Shown piece after piece: positions 39,139 through 50,196 of a stretch of 64,000 nt of DNA. Each line of letters begins with the position of its first letter. Within the stretch, counting starts at the first letter, position 1. A model generated the notes under the pieces. It did no database searches and was not told the DNA's origin. It saw only the letters and a list, made by a program, of their open reading frames with translations. Both the position numbers and the translations under genes were made by a program. The stretch comes from Acidithiobacillus sp. AMEEHan (lineage in GTDB: Bacteria; Pseudomonadota; Gammaproteobacteria; Acidithiobacillales; Acidithiobacillaceae), in the NCBI RefSeq assembly GCF_030996345.1, contig NZ_CP118747.1:481501-545500 (forward strand). The letters run 5' to 3'.

Positions 39139-39960
39139 TTGCAGCAGCAGATCATTTTTCTCGGCGCGGGCAACATGGCCCGAGCCCTCATCGCCGGCCT
39201 CTGCAATGATGGTTTCCCTGCGCAGCAGATTCAGGTACATGCTCCCCATCCCGAACGCCGCGACGCCTTGGCTGCGGAATTCGGGGTTCACAGCCGCAGC
39301 GCCGAGCCTTGTCCCCTGCCGCCAGAAGCCGTGGTCGTATATGCCGCCAAGCCCAAACAGATGCGGGCCATACTCACTGCCTGGGCGTACGAGCTGCGCG
39401 CTGCCCGAGTCTTGTTGATCTCGGTTGCTGCTGGCGTGCGCCTCGCCTCCATACAGGCGCTGGTACCGGAAGTCGACGTCGTCCGGGTCATGCCCAATAC
39501 CCCCACGCAGATTGGCGCTGGTGCGAGCACTCTCTATGCGCCAGCGGAGCTGGGCGCCGCGCGGCGACGACAGGCTGAACAACTGGTGCAGAGCACCGGG
39601 CTGGCAGAGTGGCTGCCCGACGAGGAAAGCATGGACATGGCCACCGCCCTTGCCGGAAGTGGCCCAGCCTACGTCTTTCTGTTGCTGGAAGCATTGGAAG
39701 ACGCCGCGGTGGCTGGCGGACTGTACCGTGATCAGGCCCGCCGTCTGGCGATTGCCACTCTGCGCGGGGCAGCGGAACTCGCGCAGCAGAGCGGGCTGGC
39801 ACCGGCCTTGCTCCGCCACCAGGTCACCAGTCCCGGCGGGACGACGGCGGCGGCTGTCGCGGCCTGGGAAGAGGGTCTACGCCCCCTCGCCAAACGTGCC
39901 TTGGACGCCGCCAGCCAGCGCAGTCGGGAGCTCGCGGCACTCCTGGCCAAAGAGCTCTGA
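39139..39960 (+). CDS. proC: Pyrroline-5-carboxylate reductase ProC
   Basis: The 273-residue protein starts at TTG 39139, chosen because AAGGAG lies just upstream and IIFLGAGNMARALIAGL (NADPH-binding Gly motif) begins four residues in. VVVYAAKPKQMRAIL, VVRVMPNTPTQIGAG and MATALAGSGPAYVFLLLEAL are further signatures. It finishes proline synthesis begun by ProB at 20,411. The yggT gene begins after one base. Confidence 0.95.
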   Translation: MQQQIIFLGAGNMARALIAGLCNDGFPAQQIQVHAPHPERRDALAAEFGVHSRSAEPCPLPPEAVVVYAAKPKQMRAILTAWAYELRAARVLLISVAAGVRLASIQALVPEVDVVRVMPNTPTQIGAGASTLYAPAELGAARRRQAEQLVQSTGLAEWLPDEESMDMATALAGSGPAYVFLLLEALEDAAVAGGLYRDQARRLAIATLRGAAELAQQSGLAPALLRHQVTSPGGTTAAAVAAWEEGLRPLAKRALDAASQRSRELAALLAKEL

Positions 39961-39961
39961 G

Positions 39962-40231
39962 ATGCTACTTTTCGATCTCTACCGCCTGCTGGAATTTGCC
40001 CTGACCCTGCTATTCTGGGCCATTTTCCTCCGCGCCATCCTGTCTTGGGTGCAACCCAACCCCTACAATCCAGTGGTGCGCTTTCTCGACCGCGTGACCG
40101 ATCCCATCCTGCGCCCACTGCAGCAACATCTGCCGCCTCTCGGCGGAATCGATCTCAGCCCGCTGGTGGCGATGCTCCTCATCGAGGCAGCAAAAATGCT
40201 TCTGCCACGCCTGCTCTTTGGCGGTTTCTAG
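39962..40231 (+). CDS. yggT: YggT family membrane protein
   Basis: The 89-residue protein has two hydrophobic helices around LLFWAIFLRAILSWVQPNPYNPVVRFLDRVTDPILRPL, the YGGT signature. It has a single repeat, half the length of the E. coli protein, which is normal in many other bacteria. It follows proC without a gap. Precise role unclear; linked to osmotic stress or division in various species. Confidence 0.88.
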   Translation: MLLFDLYRLLEFALTLLFWAIFLRAILSWVQPNPYNPVVRFLDRVTDPILRPLQQHLPPLGGIDLSPLVAMLLIEAAKMLLPRLLFGGF

Positions 40232-40268
40232 TATTCTCTTTCCGCTTTGACCGTTTTGGACCAAGATC

Positions 40269-41207
40269 ATGACTCAACCCTCCCTGGAAGAAATTCTCGA
40301 ACTCTTCTCCCTCCCCTTCAACGATCTCCTTTTTCGCGCGCAGCAGGTGCATCGAGAGCACTTCACGCCGAATGCCGTGCAATGTTCCACGTTGCTGTCG
40401 ATCAAGACCGGTGCCTGCCCAGAGGACTGCGGCTACTGCGCGCAAAGCGTGCATCATGAGGCCAAACTGCCGGTTACCCCGCTGATGCCCCTGGCGGACG
40501 TGCTTGCTGCCGCACAAGCTGCCAAGGATGCGGGGGCACAACGTTTCTGCATGGGAGCGGCCTGGCGCAGCCCGCATGAACGGGACCTGGAGAAAGTGGC
40601 GGAGATGGTGCAGGCAGTGAAGGACCTGGGCCTCGAAACCTGTGTCACTTTAGGGATGCTCAAGCCCGGTCAGGCGGAGCGCCTGCAGGCGGCCGGTCTG
40701 GACTACTACAACCACAATCTCGATACCTCGCCAGAGTTCTATGGCGAGGTGATTCACACGCGCAGCTACGCGGAACGTCTGGAAACCCTGGAGGCGGTGC
40801 GCAACGCCGGAATCAAAGTCTGCAGTGGCGGAATCCTGGGTATGGGAGAAAGTCGGCGTGACCGCGCCCGCCTGCTGCAAAGCCTGGCCGCTCTGGAGCC
40901 GGCGCCGGAAAGCATTCCCATCAACGCCCTGGTGCCCATTGCCGGTACTCCTCTCGCCGAAGCCGAACCCATCGACGAGATTGAATTCGTGCGCACCATT
41001 GCCGTAGCGCGCATTCTATTTCCCAAAAGTTACGTGCGCTTGGCCGCCGGTCGGGAAAAGATGAGTGACGCATTACAGGCATTGGCCTTTCTGGCCGGCG
41101 CCAACAGTATTTTCTTGGGAGATCGTCTGCTGACAACCAACAATGCCAGCAGCGATCACGACGCAGGTCTCTTCGCCAAATTAGGACTGCAAGCAGCGCC
41201 CTACTGA
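40269..41207 (+). CDS. bioB: Biotin synthase BioB
   Basis: The 312-residue radical-SAM enzyme has [19 protein letters not shown], which holds the three Cys of the 4Fe-4S cluster. [22 protein letters not shown] and [17 protein letters not shown] follow, with the arginine of the 2Fe-2S site region. It inserts sulfur into dethiobiotin. The other biotin genes (bioF, bioH, bioC, bioD) are at 53,540-56,929. The stop overlaps pagL convergently. Confidence 0.95.
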   Translation: MTQPSLEEILELFSLPFNDLLFRAQQVHREHFTPNAVQCSTLLSIKTGACPEDCGYCAQSVHHEAKLPVTPLMPLADVLAAAQAAKDAGAQRFCMGAAWRSPHERDLEKVAEMVQAVKDLGLETCVTLGMLKPGQAERLQAAGLDYYNHNLDTSPEFYGEVIHTRSYAERLETLEAVRNAGIKVCSGGILGMGESRRDRARLLQSLAALEPAPESIPINALVPIAGTPLAEAEPIDEIEFVRTIAVARILFPKSYVRLAAGREKMSDALQALAFLAGANSIFLGDRLLTTNNASSDHDAGLFAKLGLQAAPY

Positions 41208-41746
41208 TCACCGAAGGAGAGCGGGAAGGAATAGGTGACGAGAGCCTCGTTCTCGCCAGGATCCTGACTGACGATGTAGGCATTGGAAATGTGCGCGATC
41301 TTGACCCCGAGCCGCCCGCCATTGGCAAACTGATAGGCGAGGCCCAATTCCAGACGAAATTCAAAGATGCTGCCCAAATCTTTGCCGTTCTTCCCAGCAT
41401 CATAGCCACCAAAGCCGAGAACCGGGGTCAAGACCCAACGGTCCCAGGCAATATCCGAGTAAAAGCCGGTATAGCCCATGAATCCGCCCCGAGTGTTGGC
41501 CATGAGGCCCCAGACGGCGCCAATCCCAAAAAGTTTCGAGGCCGACTGGTACTCGACGTTGATCTCCGGTACGCGCGGATTGGGGCCGGAAATGGGGTGA
41601 ATCCCGACCCCGTTGAAAACCCCCACACCGGCGCTCAGGTAGGCCGGCCCACTCTGGATCACATGCAACCCTTCGGCGCTGGCAAAAGGCGCAAAAGCCA
41701 GCATTGCGGCACCTACAAATAACCTCTTCGGGGAAGAAATCCGCAT
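41201..41746 (-). CDS. pagL: Lipid A 3-O-deacylase PagL-like outer membrane protein
   Basis: The 181-residue protein has a signal peptide ending ASA, then alternating strands of an eight-stranded barrel. The catalytic pair is in AHISNAY (His152 and Ser154, with Asn155) and a nearby Glu (165 or 167) completes the triad. PINVEYQ-like and [17 protein letters not shown] segments match the family. PagL removes a lipid A acyl chain. AAGGAG precedes ATG 41746. It is divergent from the EmrA-like gene across a TetR-type palindrome. Confidence 0.8.
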   Translation of the reverse strand: MRISSPKRLFVGAAMLAFAPFASAEGLHVIQSGPAYLSAGVGVFNGVGIHPISGPNPRVPEINVEYQSASKLFGIGAVWGLMANTRGGFMGYTGFYSDIAWDRWVLTPVLGFGGYDAGKNGKDLGSIFEFRLELGLAYQFANGGRLGVKIAHISNAYIVSQDPGENEALVTYSFPLSFGDQ

Positions 41747-41807
41747 TCGCTACTCCTTAGTCTCTGTTCAAAAATTACTTGCCCGCAGGCGCGCCATGCG
41801 CTACCTT

Positions 41808-41825
41808 ATCGACCGAACGGTCAGT
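41808..41825. promoter_or_regulatory. TetR-type operator candidate upstream of the EmrA-like gene
   Basis: GACCG and CGGTC flank AA at 41811-41822. The 18 bases ATCGACCGAACGGTCAGT share 12 positions with the palindrome at 45840-45857 before the tetR gene, including an identical CGGTCAGT end. It lies in the 179-base divergent gap between pagL and the EmrA-like gene. Confidence 0.55.
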
Positions 41826-41925
41826 ATGTCTTGTGTTACGAATTCCGTCAAAGATTCTAACGCTGGACAGGTACCAAGGCCGAAAGACACGCCCTACGTA
41901 TTGCTGCGGGAGAAGGGAAATCGCC

Positions 41926-42939
41926 ATGCGATGGATCAAGCGGTTTGCGGTGCTCATCATTGTGGTGCTGGTTGCCTTCGGCGCCTATGCCTATTTTCAG
42001 ATCTCCGACTACTACCCAAGTACTGATGACGCCTATGTACACGCCCATGTCGTCAACATCGCTCCGCGGGTAACTGGTCATATCGTGGCCCTCTACGTGC
42101 GCGACAACCAGATCGTCCAGCGGGGACAGCCTCTCCTCAAAATCGATCCGCGGGCCTATGAGTATAAATTAGAGCAGGCCGAGGCTGAACTCGCCCAGGC
42201 ACAGCGGCAGCGTGCCAGCATCGCTGCCAAGATCGCCTCGGCACAGGCGCAAATCCGCGCCAATCAGATCAATTATGCCAACGCCGCACGCAATGCCGAT
42301 CGCGCCAAGGCGCTGGCCGCCAAACGGTATCTGTCGGTGCAGGCAGCAGATGACGCACAGACCAAAGCGGCTGAGTTGCAAGCGCAATTGCAGGCCAATC
42401 GCGCCACATTTGCCGGGGCCGTGTCAGAAAAATCGCTGAACAAAGCGAGGATCGCCGCAGCCGAGGCAGCAGTGCGTATGGCCAAGCTGGATCTTTCGGA
42501 GACGACGATCTACGCCCCGATCGCTGGGGTGGTCAGCAAGGTGGATAAAATCCATGTGGGAGATGTGGTGTCCGTCAATCAGGATCTCTTCCCGCTGATT
42601 GGCGACCAAGCCTACTGGATCGAGGCGAACTACAAAGAGACCGATCTCGACCGCATCCATCCGGGACTCGCAGCGACCATCAACATCGACATGTACCCCA
42701 ACCACAGCTTCAAAGGCAAGGTAGTGAGCATCAGTGGTGGCGCCGGCAATGCCTTTTCTCTCTTACCCCCGGAAAATGCGACCGGTAATTGGGTAAAGGT
42801 CACGCAACGCGTGCCGGTGCGTGTCGACGTGCTCAATCCCGATCCGAAGCTCCCCCTGCGCATCGGTACGAGCGCAACGGTTACCGTCAGCACCAAAGAC
42901 ATCCCGGGCTGGGTAACCTTCTTGCAACCGTTTTTCTGA
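41926..42939 (+). CDS. EmrA/HlyD-family membrane fusion protein
   Basis: The 337-residue protein starts at ATG 41926 with GGAGAAGGG upstream; the open frame 49 codons further is not needed. One N-terminal transmembrane helix (FAVLIIVVLVAFGAYAYF) leads to STDDAYVHAHVVNIAPRVTG (lipoyl half), a long Ala/Gln-rich coiled coil and the second lipoyl/beta-barrel part ETTIYAPIAGVVSKVDKIHVGDVV. It is a periplasmic adaptor for a drug or acid efflux pump. No EmrB-like pump or outer membrane channel is adjacent, so the partner lies elsewhere. Confidence 0.85.
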   Translation: MRWIKRFAVLIIVVLVAFGAYAYFQISDYYPSTDDAYVHAHVVNIAPRVTGHIVALYVRDNQIVQRGQPLLKIDPRAYEYKLEQAEAELAQAQRQRASIAAKIASAQAQIRANQINYANAARNADRAKALAAKRYLSVQAADDAQTKAAELQAQLQANRATFAGAVSEKSLNKARIAAAEAAVRMAKLDLSETTIYAPIAGVVSKVDKIHVGDVVSVNQDLFPLIGDQAYWIEANYKETDLDRIHPGLAATINIDMYPNHSFKGKVVSISGGAGNAFSLLPPENATGNWVKVTQRVPVRVDVLNPDPKLPLRIGTSATVTVSTKDIPGWVTFLQPFF

Positions 42940-42947
42940 TCTTTGAC

Positions 42948-43577
42948 TCAGGCAGGCCCGATGCGCTTGCCTTCGATTTCCACTTTGATCTCGATTTTGT
43001 TCGACAGGCCTTGCGGCAGGTAGGCCATTAAGCCGTAGTTGGAACGCTCGATGCTGGTCGTCGCCACATAGCCGGAAAGGTAACCACCCCACGGCTTGGG
43101 CAGATAGGGTACGTCTCCCGCGCCGATCTCCCGCACCCGGAACGTCACCGGATGGGTGACGCCGTGAAAACTGAGTTTGCCGGTAAGCAAACCGGTTTTT
43201 GCGCCAGTGGGATGGTAGCTGCCACTGACAAAGTGGATCTCGGGGTATTTCTTGGCGTCGAAAAATTTGCTGCTGCGCAGAATGGCATCCCGCGCCTGGT
43301 TGTCGGTATCGATGCTGGCGACAGGAATGCTGATGTCCACCCGGTCGAGAGCCGGATTCTGGGTGTCAAAGCGATAGGTTCCGGAAATTTTGTTGAAGCG
43401 TCCGGTAAGCTCGGTAATCCCTACATGACCGATAGTGAAATAGGCGCCGCTGTGGGCGGGATCGATCCGATACTGGCCATCGGGGTTACCATCCAGATTA
43501 TGATACGAGGCGGCCATACTGGCGACTGGCAGAAGCAGCAAGAGACCGACCGAACTGGATACGTTGCGTATTTTCAT
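42948..43577 (-). CDS. YceI family periplasmic lipid-binding protein
   Basis: The 209-residue protein has a signal peptide ending SMA, then the YceI barrel: YRIDPAHSGAYFTIGHVGITELTGRFNKISGTYRFD, DNQARDAILRSSKFFDAKKYPEIHFVS, GKLSFHGVTHPVTFRV and RSNYGLM. Family members bind polyisoprenoid lipids. The stop is eight bases from the EmrA-like stop (convergent). Confidence 0.88.
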   Translation of the reverse strand: MKIRNVSSSVGLLLLLPVASMAASYHNLDGNPDGQYRIDPAHSGAYFTIGHVGITELTGRFNKISGTYRFDTQNPALDRVDISIPVASIDTDNQARDAILRSSKFFDAKKYPEIHFVSGSYHPTGAKTGLLTGKLSFHGVTHPVTFRVREIGAGDVPYLPKPWGGYLSGYVATTSIERSNYGLMAYLPQGLSNKIEIKVEIEGKRIGPA

Positions 43578-43602
43578 GGCGACACCTCCGTTTTGCGTGC
43601 AT

Positions 43603-45817
<2,215 letters not shown>

Positions 45818-45839
45818 TCTGGTAACCCACACAACCGAT

Positions 45840-45857
45840 ACTGACTCGTCGGTCAGT
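45840..45857. promoter_or_regulatory. TetR-type operator candidate at its own gene
   Basis: ACTGACTCGTCGGTCAGT has 6-bp arms ACTGAC and GTCAGT around a 6-base centre. It lies between -23 and -40 relative to the tetR start codon, where it would block transcription. Confidence 0.55.
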
Positions 45858-45948
45858 CTAGCACTGGAGCGCCTCCAAACGCCATCCACGCGATGCAGTC
45901 GGCTTTGCCATTTGCTATTCTTAGCGCCGTTCTTCTGTATGGTGCCCA

Positions 45949-46884
45949 ATGTTCCACCAACATAACAGCCACAGCGACTTTTCTTTCACCCTGCTTTTGC
46001 AGGCATTGCGTGGTGTCACCCTCTGGCGCCCCAATGTCGTCTACGGCGGATGCATCCTCGCCGGGGCCATCCTTTGGGAGGCATTGGCCAGCTGGGGGCA
46101 GGACGCGACAGGTGCGGTTCTGGGTGCGGCCCTCTTTGCCCTGGCCATATTGATTGGCTACTTGGCCGCCGGACGTCTGTTGGTCTACGACGCCCGAGGC
46201 GAGCGCACCCCTGGTATTTGGCGCAGTATCCTATTCGCATTGCGGGCCTGGCCGCGCCTTCTCTTGCTAGTGGTCATGGAGGGACTGCTTCTGCTGGGGA
46301 TCGGTGTCGTCGAAATGCTGGCCTTTGGCCTGACGCGCATTCCGGGTTTTGGTCCCTATCTCGTCGTACCGCTCTTTCCTTTGGCGGTCCTTTTCAACGC
46401 CGCATTGCTCATCCTCGCAATCATCGTCTTCAATTTGTCGGGTCCAGCGCTCTGGCATGGCGAGGGCGTGGCAAAGGCCTTGCGACATACCATTACCATC
46501 GCTCGGAAACGGCCTGGCTCCGTATTGCTGATGATGCTATTACTCGCCGTATTGAGCAGCGCCGTAGCCTTGGTAATCGTCCTGCTTCTATACGGTGGCT
46601 ACGCCTTGACGCTGGCGGCGGCAACGCCATTTCTGGCGAATGCGCTGTACGACCATGGTGGCGGCGAGGCGCTCTTGCTCGATTGGCTCCCCAATTTGCA
46701 TGTCGCGGTGCAGCAATGGCAGCAAAGCGTCTCCCCCATCGTCCATTGGACCCATAGCGGGCAACGCCTGTCCTGGTTTGCCGCGGGCATTCTCACTTTT
46801 TTGTTGCCCAACGTCGTATTTCTGTTGGGCATGGCTCACCTCTACCTGGAGGCCCTGGAACTGGAAGCTCCAGAAGACCTGTAA
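45949..46884 (+). CDS. Hypothetical multi-pass membrane protein
   Basis: The 311-residue protein has about six hydrophobic segments, including VLGAALFALAILIGYLAAG, LLLLVVMEGLLLLGIGVVEML, YLVVPLFPLAVLFNAALLILAIIVF and LLMMLLLAVLSSAVALVIVLLL. Between them is a cytosolic loop with HGEGVAKALRHTITIARKRPG. I do not recognise the family; a broad resemblance to poorly characterised inner-membrane proteins is all that can be said. The zinc-ribbon gene follows 11 bases later, so the two are probably cotranscribed. Confidence 0.65.
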   Translation: MFHQHNSHSDFSFTLLLQALRGVTLWRPNVVYGGCILAGAILWEALASWGQDATGAVLGAALFALAILIGYLAAGRLLVYDARGERTPGIWRSILFALRAWPRLLLLVVMEGLLLLGIGVVEMLAFGLTRIPGFGPYLVVPLFPLAVLFNAALLILAIIVFNLSGPALWHGEGVAKALRHTITIARKRPGSVLLMMLLLAVLSSAVALVIVLLLYGGYALTLAAATPFLANALYDHGGGEALLLDWLPNLHVAVQQWQQSVSPIVHWTHSGQRLSWFAAGILTFLLPNVVFLLGMAHLYLEALELEAPEDL

Positions 46885-46895
46885 GGAAGGATCTT

Positions 46896-47183
46896 ATGAA
46901 AAAATTAAGACGGCAGTGGGAATTAGAGAAGCAACGTTGCCAAAGCTGCGGGATGCCTCTCTGCTTCGATCCCGAGGGCGGAGGTAGCGAAGCAGACGGC
47001 AGCCGCAGCAAGACGTACTGCAGCTATTGCTACGCTTCTGGGAAATTCAAGGAGCCCGATCTGCAACTGGCACAAATGCAGCAGCGCGCCCGCAACCTGT
47101 TGCGCAAGCGCGGTCAGCCCTGGTACGTACGCGCATATATGGCGCACCGGATTGCCACCCTGTCGCGATGGCGCAGGAAATGA
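46896..47183 (+). CDS. Putative zinc-ribbon protein (PF12674-like)
   Basis: The 95-residue protein starts at ATG 46896 with AAGGA upstream. It has QRCQSCGMPLCFDPEGGGSEADGSRS and KTYCSYCYASGKFKEPDL, two CxxC pairs that should bind one zinc, matching the putative zinc-ribbon domain of PF12674. The Arg/Lys-rich tail (LLRKRGQPWYVRAYMAHRIATLSRWRRK) could bind nucleic acid or membrane. Function unknown. Confidence 0.75.
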   Translation: MKKLRRQWELEKQRCQSCGMPLCFDPEGGGSEADGSRSKTYCSYCYASGKFKEPDLQLAQMQQRARNLLRKRGQPWYVRAYMAHRIATLSRWRRK

Positions 47184-47199
47184 TGCGGGCAAAGCCAAA

Positions 47200-47225
47200 G
47201 GGCCTGCATTCAGCAGGCCCTTTTT
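47200..47225 (+). terminator. Rho-independent terminator after the zinc-ribbon gene
   Basis: GGGCCTGC (47200-47207) pairs with GCAGGCCC (47213-47220) over ATTCA, followed by five T. The gene at 47,243 converges on it, and the same stem could also serve the minus strand, with a weaker T run. Confidence 0.88.
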
Positions 47226-47242
47226 GCTTGGGAACCGCGCGA

Positions 47243-47605
47243 TCAAATACTGTTGCGCGGGCGACGTCCGCGACGAGGCTTCAGTTCCTGCATCAACGCT
47301 TCACCGCGCTTGTGCAGCTCTTCCATCTTTGCCTCGTTGCCGTTCACTTTTTCGTAGACCTCGGCAACGGCAGCGAGTATCTGCGTTGCCTCCCAGCCAT
47401 TGGCCAAACGAGAAATTCGGTCGACCAGCATCCGTCGCTGTGCATCACGCTCACGCTTGAGCTTGGGATTCTCCTGCAAGCGGCGCTTCTGCTCCTCAAT
47501 CTTGTTCATCTGCTCGCGCATGCGCGCTTCCATCTGCTGTTTTTTGGCTTCCAGATCTGCCAAACGTTCTTCTGCCGTACGCCGATGTCTTTTCTGCTTT
47601 TCCAT
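47243..47605 (-). CDS. Hypothetical coiled-coil protein
   Basis: The 120-residue protein is highly charged. The first 65 residues are a predicted coiled coil (ERLADLEAKKQQMEARMREQMNKIEEQKRRLQ). A second helical part (ISRLANGWEATQILAAVAEVYEKVNG) and a basic tail PRRGRRPRNS follow. GGAG lies before ATG 47605. The tail suggests nucleic-acid binding. It resembles short accessory proteins of mobilisation systems only loosely, and no relaxase is nearby. Function unknown. Confidence 0.6.
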   Translation of the reverse strand: MEKQKRHRRTAEERLADLEAKKQQMEARMREQMNKIEEQKRRLQENPKLKRERDAQRRMLVDRISRLANGWEATQILAAVAEVYEKVNGNEAKMEELHKRGEALMQELKPRRGRRPRNSI

Positions 47606-47664
47606 TTTCCGAGCTCCCTATTACCGAAGATTTGGCGTCATCTACGCCAACGTTGGCGATTATG

Positions 47665-48684
47665 TCAGCTCGTTTTACTTTTCGCAAATACAAAAGCGTC
47701 AGAAAATATGTATTGCGAATCGAGACCCGATTTCTCCAGACTTTCGGCCAGGTCGAAGACCATATCCGGATGCCCACAAAGATAGGCGACAAGGTCTTTT
47801 GGCTGGGGAAAATCCGCACTGATTGCCGCAGTGATATAACCAGTTCTTCCGCTCCAGGAGGCGTCCGGACGTGAAACCACGGGATGGAAGTGAAACTTAG
47901 GCTGCGCTGCCTGCCATTCCTGCAACAGCTCCTGATAATAAAATTCCTGGGCGTAGCGCACCCCCCAGTAAAAATGGATGTCGCGGCTATCGTCATTGGC
48001 AAAAAGTTGCTCCAGCATTCCCTTGATCGGCGCAAAGCCAGTTCCCGTTGCCGCCAGGAGCAACGGGCGCTCCGGCCAGTCATCACGGATGAAGAAGGTG
48101 CCAAGGGGACCTTCAAAGCGGAGGATGTCTTTTTCTTTCATCCCGGAAAAGACGTGGCCAGTGAACTGGCCACCGGGAACATGCTTGACGTGCAGCTCCA
48201 GCTGCGCGCCAGGTCCCGGCATATTGGCAATGGAAAAGCCTCGTCTACTGCCGTCCTTGAGCAAGATATCGATGTACTGGCCAGGTAAAAAGCGAAATTC
48301 CTGCGTGCTTGGTAACTGTAAAAACAGGGCTCGCACCTCGGGCGCGAGGTCAACGATACGCGCCACCCGCGATGGCATTGTCTTGATCTCGATCCCGGCG
48401 GCAGCACCTACCTCGCGCGCCTCGATCGACAAATCGGTTAATGGCGTCGCCTGACAAAAGAGGGCAAAACCTGCCTCCATTTCTTCATCCGGCAACATCT
48501 TCTCATCAACGTCCCCATAATCGACCGATCCCGCAAGGATCTTGCCTTTACACGTGGCACAGGTGCCACTGCGACAACTGTAGGGTAAGGCATAGCCATG
48601 ACGCAGGGCTGCCTCAAGGATCGTTTCGTTGGCCTCGATGTCCATTTCGTGGCCACTCGGTTCGATGCGTAAACGATAAGTCAT
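47665..48684 (-). CDS. 2Fe-2S ferredoxin/FAD/NAD reductase (AscD/CDP-glucoseen reductase-like)
   Basis: The 339-residue protein has an N-terminal plant-type ferredoxin domain with PYSCRSGTCATCKGKI and a fourth Cys in FALFCQATP. An FAD domain (FLPGQYIDILLKDGSRRGFSIAN) and an NAD domain (LLLAATGTGFAPIKGMLEQL, YLCGHPDMV) follow. This is the phenol-hydroxylase-reductase/AscD type that supplies electrons to an oxygenase or other acceptor. The partner is unknown. It overlaps rnt as ATGA. Confidence 0.85.
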   Translation of the reverse strand: MTYRLRIEPSGHEMDIEANETILEAALRHGYALPYSCRSGTCATCKGKILAGSVDYGDVDEKMLPDEEMEAGFALFCQATPLTDLSIEAREVGAAAGIEIKTMPSRVARIVDLAPEVRALFLQLPSTQEFRFLPGQYIDILLKDGSRRGFSIANMPGPGAQLELHVKHVPGGQFTGHVFSGMKEKDILRFEGPLGTFFIRDDWPERPLLLAATGTGFAPIKGMLEQLFANDDSRDIHFYWGVRYAQEFYYQELLQEWQAAQPKFHFHPVVSRPDASWSGRTGYITAAISADFPQPKDLVAYLCGHPDMVFDLAESLEKSGLDSQYIFSDAFVFAKSKTS

Positions 48685-49340
48685 GTACTACTCCTGTCGA
48701 GAAGAGACGCCGACCCGGAAAGTGGAGAAAAGGGCGAAATTTCGCTCTGATCAAAGCAGTTCCAGATCGAGCAAAACAAAGCAGCCGTCCTTTCTGCATC
48801 ATATAGGGCCGAATGCGCCTGTTTTCCATCCCAATCCAAACCGGCCTTGCGCACTGCTTTGGCGAGCACGGTTTCGCCCAGCGCAAGGGCAGACAAACTA
48901 ACGGTATCAAGGGTGCTGAAGGGATGAAAGGGATTGTTTTTGAGATTTTCTCGTGCTGCGGCAGCGAGAAGAAAGGAAAGATCAAAATGGGCATTGTGTC
49001 CGACCAACACCGCGCGACGGCAACCTTGCTCCCGCACCTGGCGTCGCAGGGCGCGAAAGAGGTCACGCAGGGCCTCACCTTCTGGGATGGCACCGCGCAG
49101 GGGGTGGTAAGGGTCGATGCCATTGAAGGCCAGGGCACGGGGATCAAGAACGGCATCGGCAAAAGGCTGTATGTGATAGTGCAGGGTCTGTACCGGTTGC
49201 AGCGCGCCACTCTCCCCGGCAATCACCACCGCAGCAATTTCTAACAGGGCATGCTGTTGGCAGTCGAAACCAGCAGTTTCGACATCGACGACAACCGGAA
49301 GAAAGCCGCGCACGCGGCCAGCAATCGGGGTCACGCTCAT
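48681..49340 (-). CDS. rnt: Ribonuclease T
   Basis: The 219-residue exonuclease has the DEDDh motifs: PVVVDVETAGFD, LVGHNAHFDLSFL and QAHSALYDAERTA. The RNase T pattern AFNGIDPYHPLRGA is present. RNase T trims tRNA and small RNA 3' ends. It overlaps fetB upstream and the reductase gene downstream by ATGA, making a tight run of three unrelated functions. Confidence 0.9.
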   Translation of the reverse strand: MSVTPIAGRVRGFLPVVVDVETAGFDCQQHALLEIAAVVIAGESGALQPVQTLHYHIQPFADAVLDPRALAFNGIDPYHPLRGAIPEGEALRDLFRALRRQVREQGCRRAVLVGHNAHFDLSFLLAAAARENLKNNPFHPFSTLDTVSLSALALGETVLAKAVRKAGLDWDGKQAHSALYDAERTAALFCSIWNCFDQSEISPFSPLSGSASLLDRSST

Positions 49341-50119
49341 GCTGCGTCCATTCGCGCAGGAAAGCGCAAGGCGCGGGGTCCGGCAAGGACGACGGCACTG
49401 GCGACACTGAGGCTCACCGCGGCGGTCAACATTAGCATCACCACCAACTGCATCGATACCGCTGCGAGCGGTGCCATACCCGCCAAAATCATCCCCGCAG
49501 TGATACCCGGGATATGGATCATGCCCACGCTCTTCAGGCTGTCCAAGGTGGGAATCAGCGAACTACGCACCACCATCGCGTAGAGCTGGCGCATCGCTTG
49601 ACGCTCACTGGCACCCAAGGCAAGCATGGCAAGGAGCAAATCCTCGCGCTGATCGACCTCGCTGCGTAAACGATTCAGGGCCAGGGACACGGCATTCATC
49701 GAGTTGCCGATGATCATCCCACCAATCGGCACCAGGGACTGCCCTTTCCAGGTGACCAGACCAGAGACCAGCATCCACGCCAGGGTGAGCGTGGTAGCCA
49801 GGAAGATGCTTGCGGTTCCCACCCAATAGGCATGGGGAATCCCCGCCCCGCGTTTGCGGTTGAAGAACCCGGCAGTGAAGATCATCAGGGCAAGAAACAG
49901 AATCAGTAGTGGCGGTGACTCCTGCCGAAACAGCCAGCCCAGGACAAAGCCCATGATGGCGAGCTGGACGGTGGCGCGCAGCGCCGACCACCAGAGCTCC
50001 CGCCCTACCCCCAGCCGCTGCCAGGCAGAAAGCGCCCAGGCACTGCCCAGGAGACCAAAGACGCCCGCAATCGCCCACGGCGAAAAATGACTGAATAAGC
50101 CGGTCGCAGCGTACTGCAT
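49337..50119 (-). CDS. fetB: FetB-type ABC transporter permease (UPF0014)
   Basis: The 260-residue membrane protein has LRATVQLAIMGFVLGWLF, MIFTAGFFNRKRGAG, VPIGGMIIGNSMNAVSLALNRL, ALGASERQAMRQLY and IHIPGITAGMILAGMAP, signatures of the FetB/YbbM family. E. coli FetAB is linked to iron homeostasis. No ATPase (fetA) is adjacent; the gene stands alone in front of rnt. Confidence 0.85.
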   Translation of the reverse strand: MQYAATGLFSHFSPWAIAGVFGLLGSAWALSAWQRLGVGRELWWSALRATVQLAIMGFVLGWLFRQESPPLLILFLALMIFTAGFFNRKRGAGIPHAYWVGTASIFLATTLTLAWMLVSGLVTWKGQSLVPIGGMIIGNSMNAVSLALNRLRSEVDQREDLLLAMLALGASERQAMRQLYAMVVRSSLIPTLDSLKSVGMIHIPGITAGMILAGMAPLAAVSMQLVVMLMLTAAVSLSVASAVVLAGPRALRFPARMDAA

Positions 50120-50196
50120 AGCCTTCTCGAAGCGGAAAAGAAGCAGGGACTATAGCAGGCTTGCCAAGCCGTTTCACCGCAACGCGACGAGCGTGA

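Noticed and set aside
47243-47605. Mobilisation accessory protein
   Set aside because: Composition is similar to short coiled-coil Mob proteins, but no relaxase, oriT-like repeats or plasmid genes are nearby, so it is left as hypothetical.
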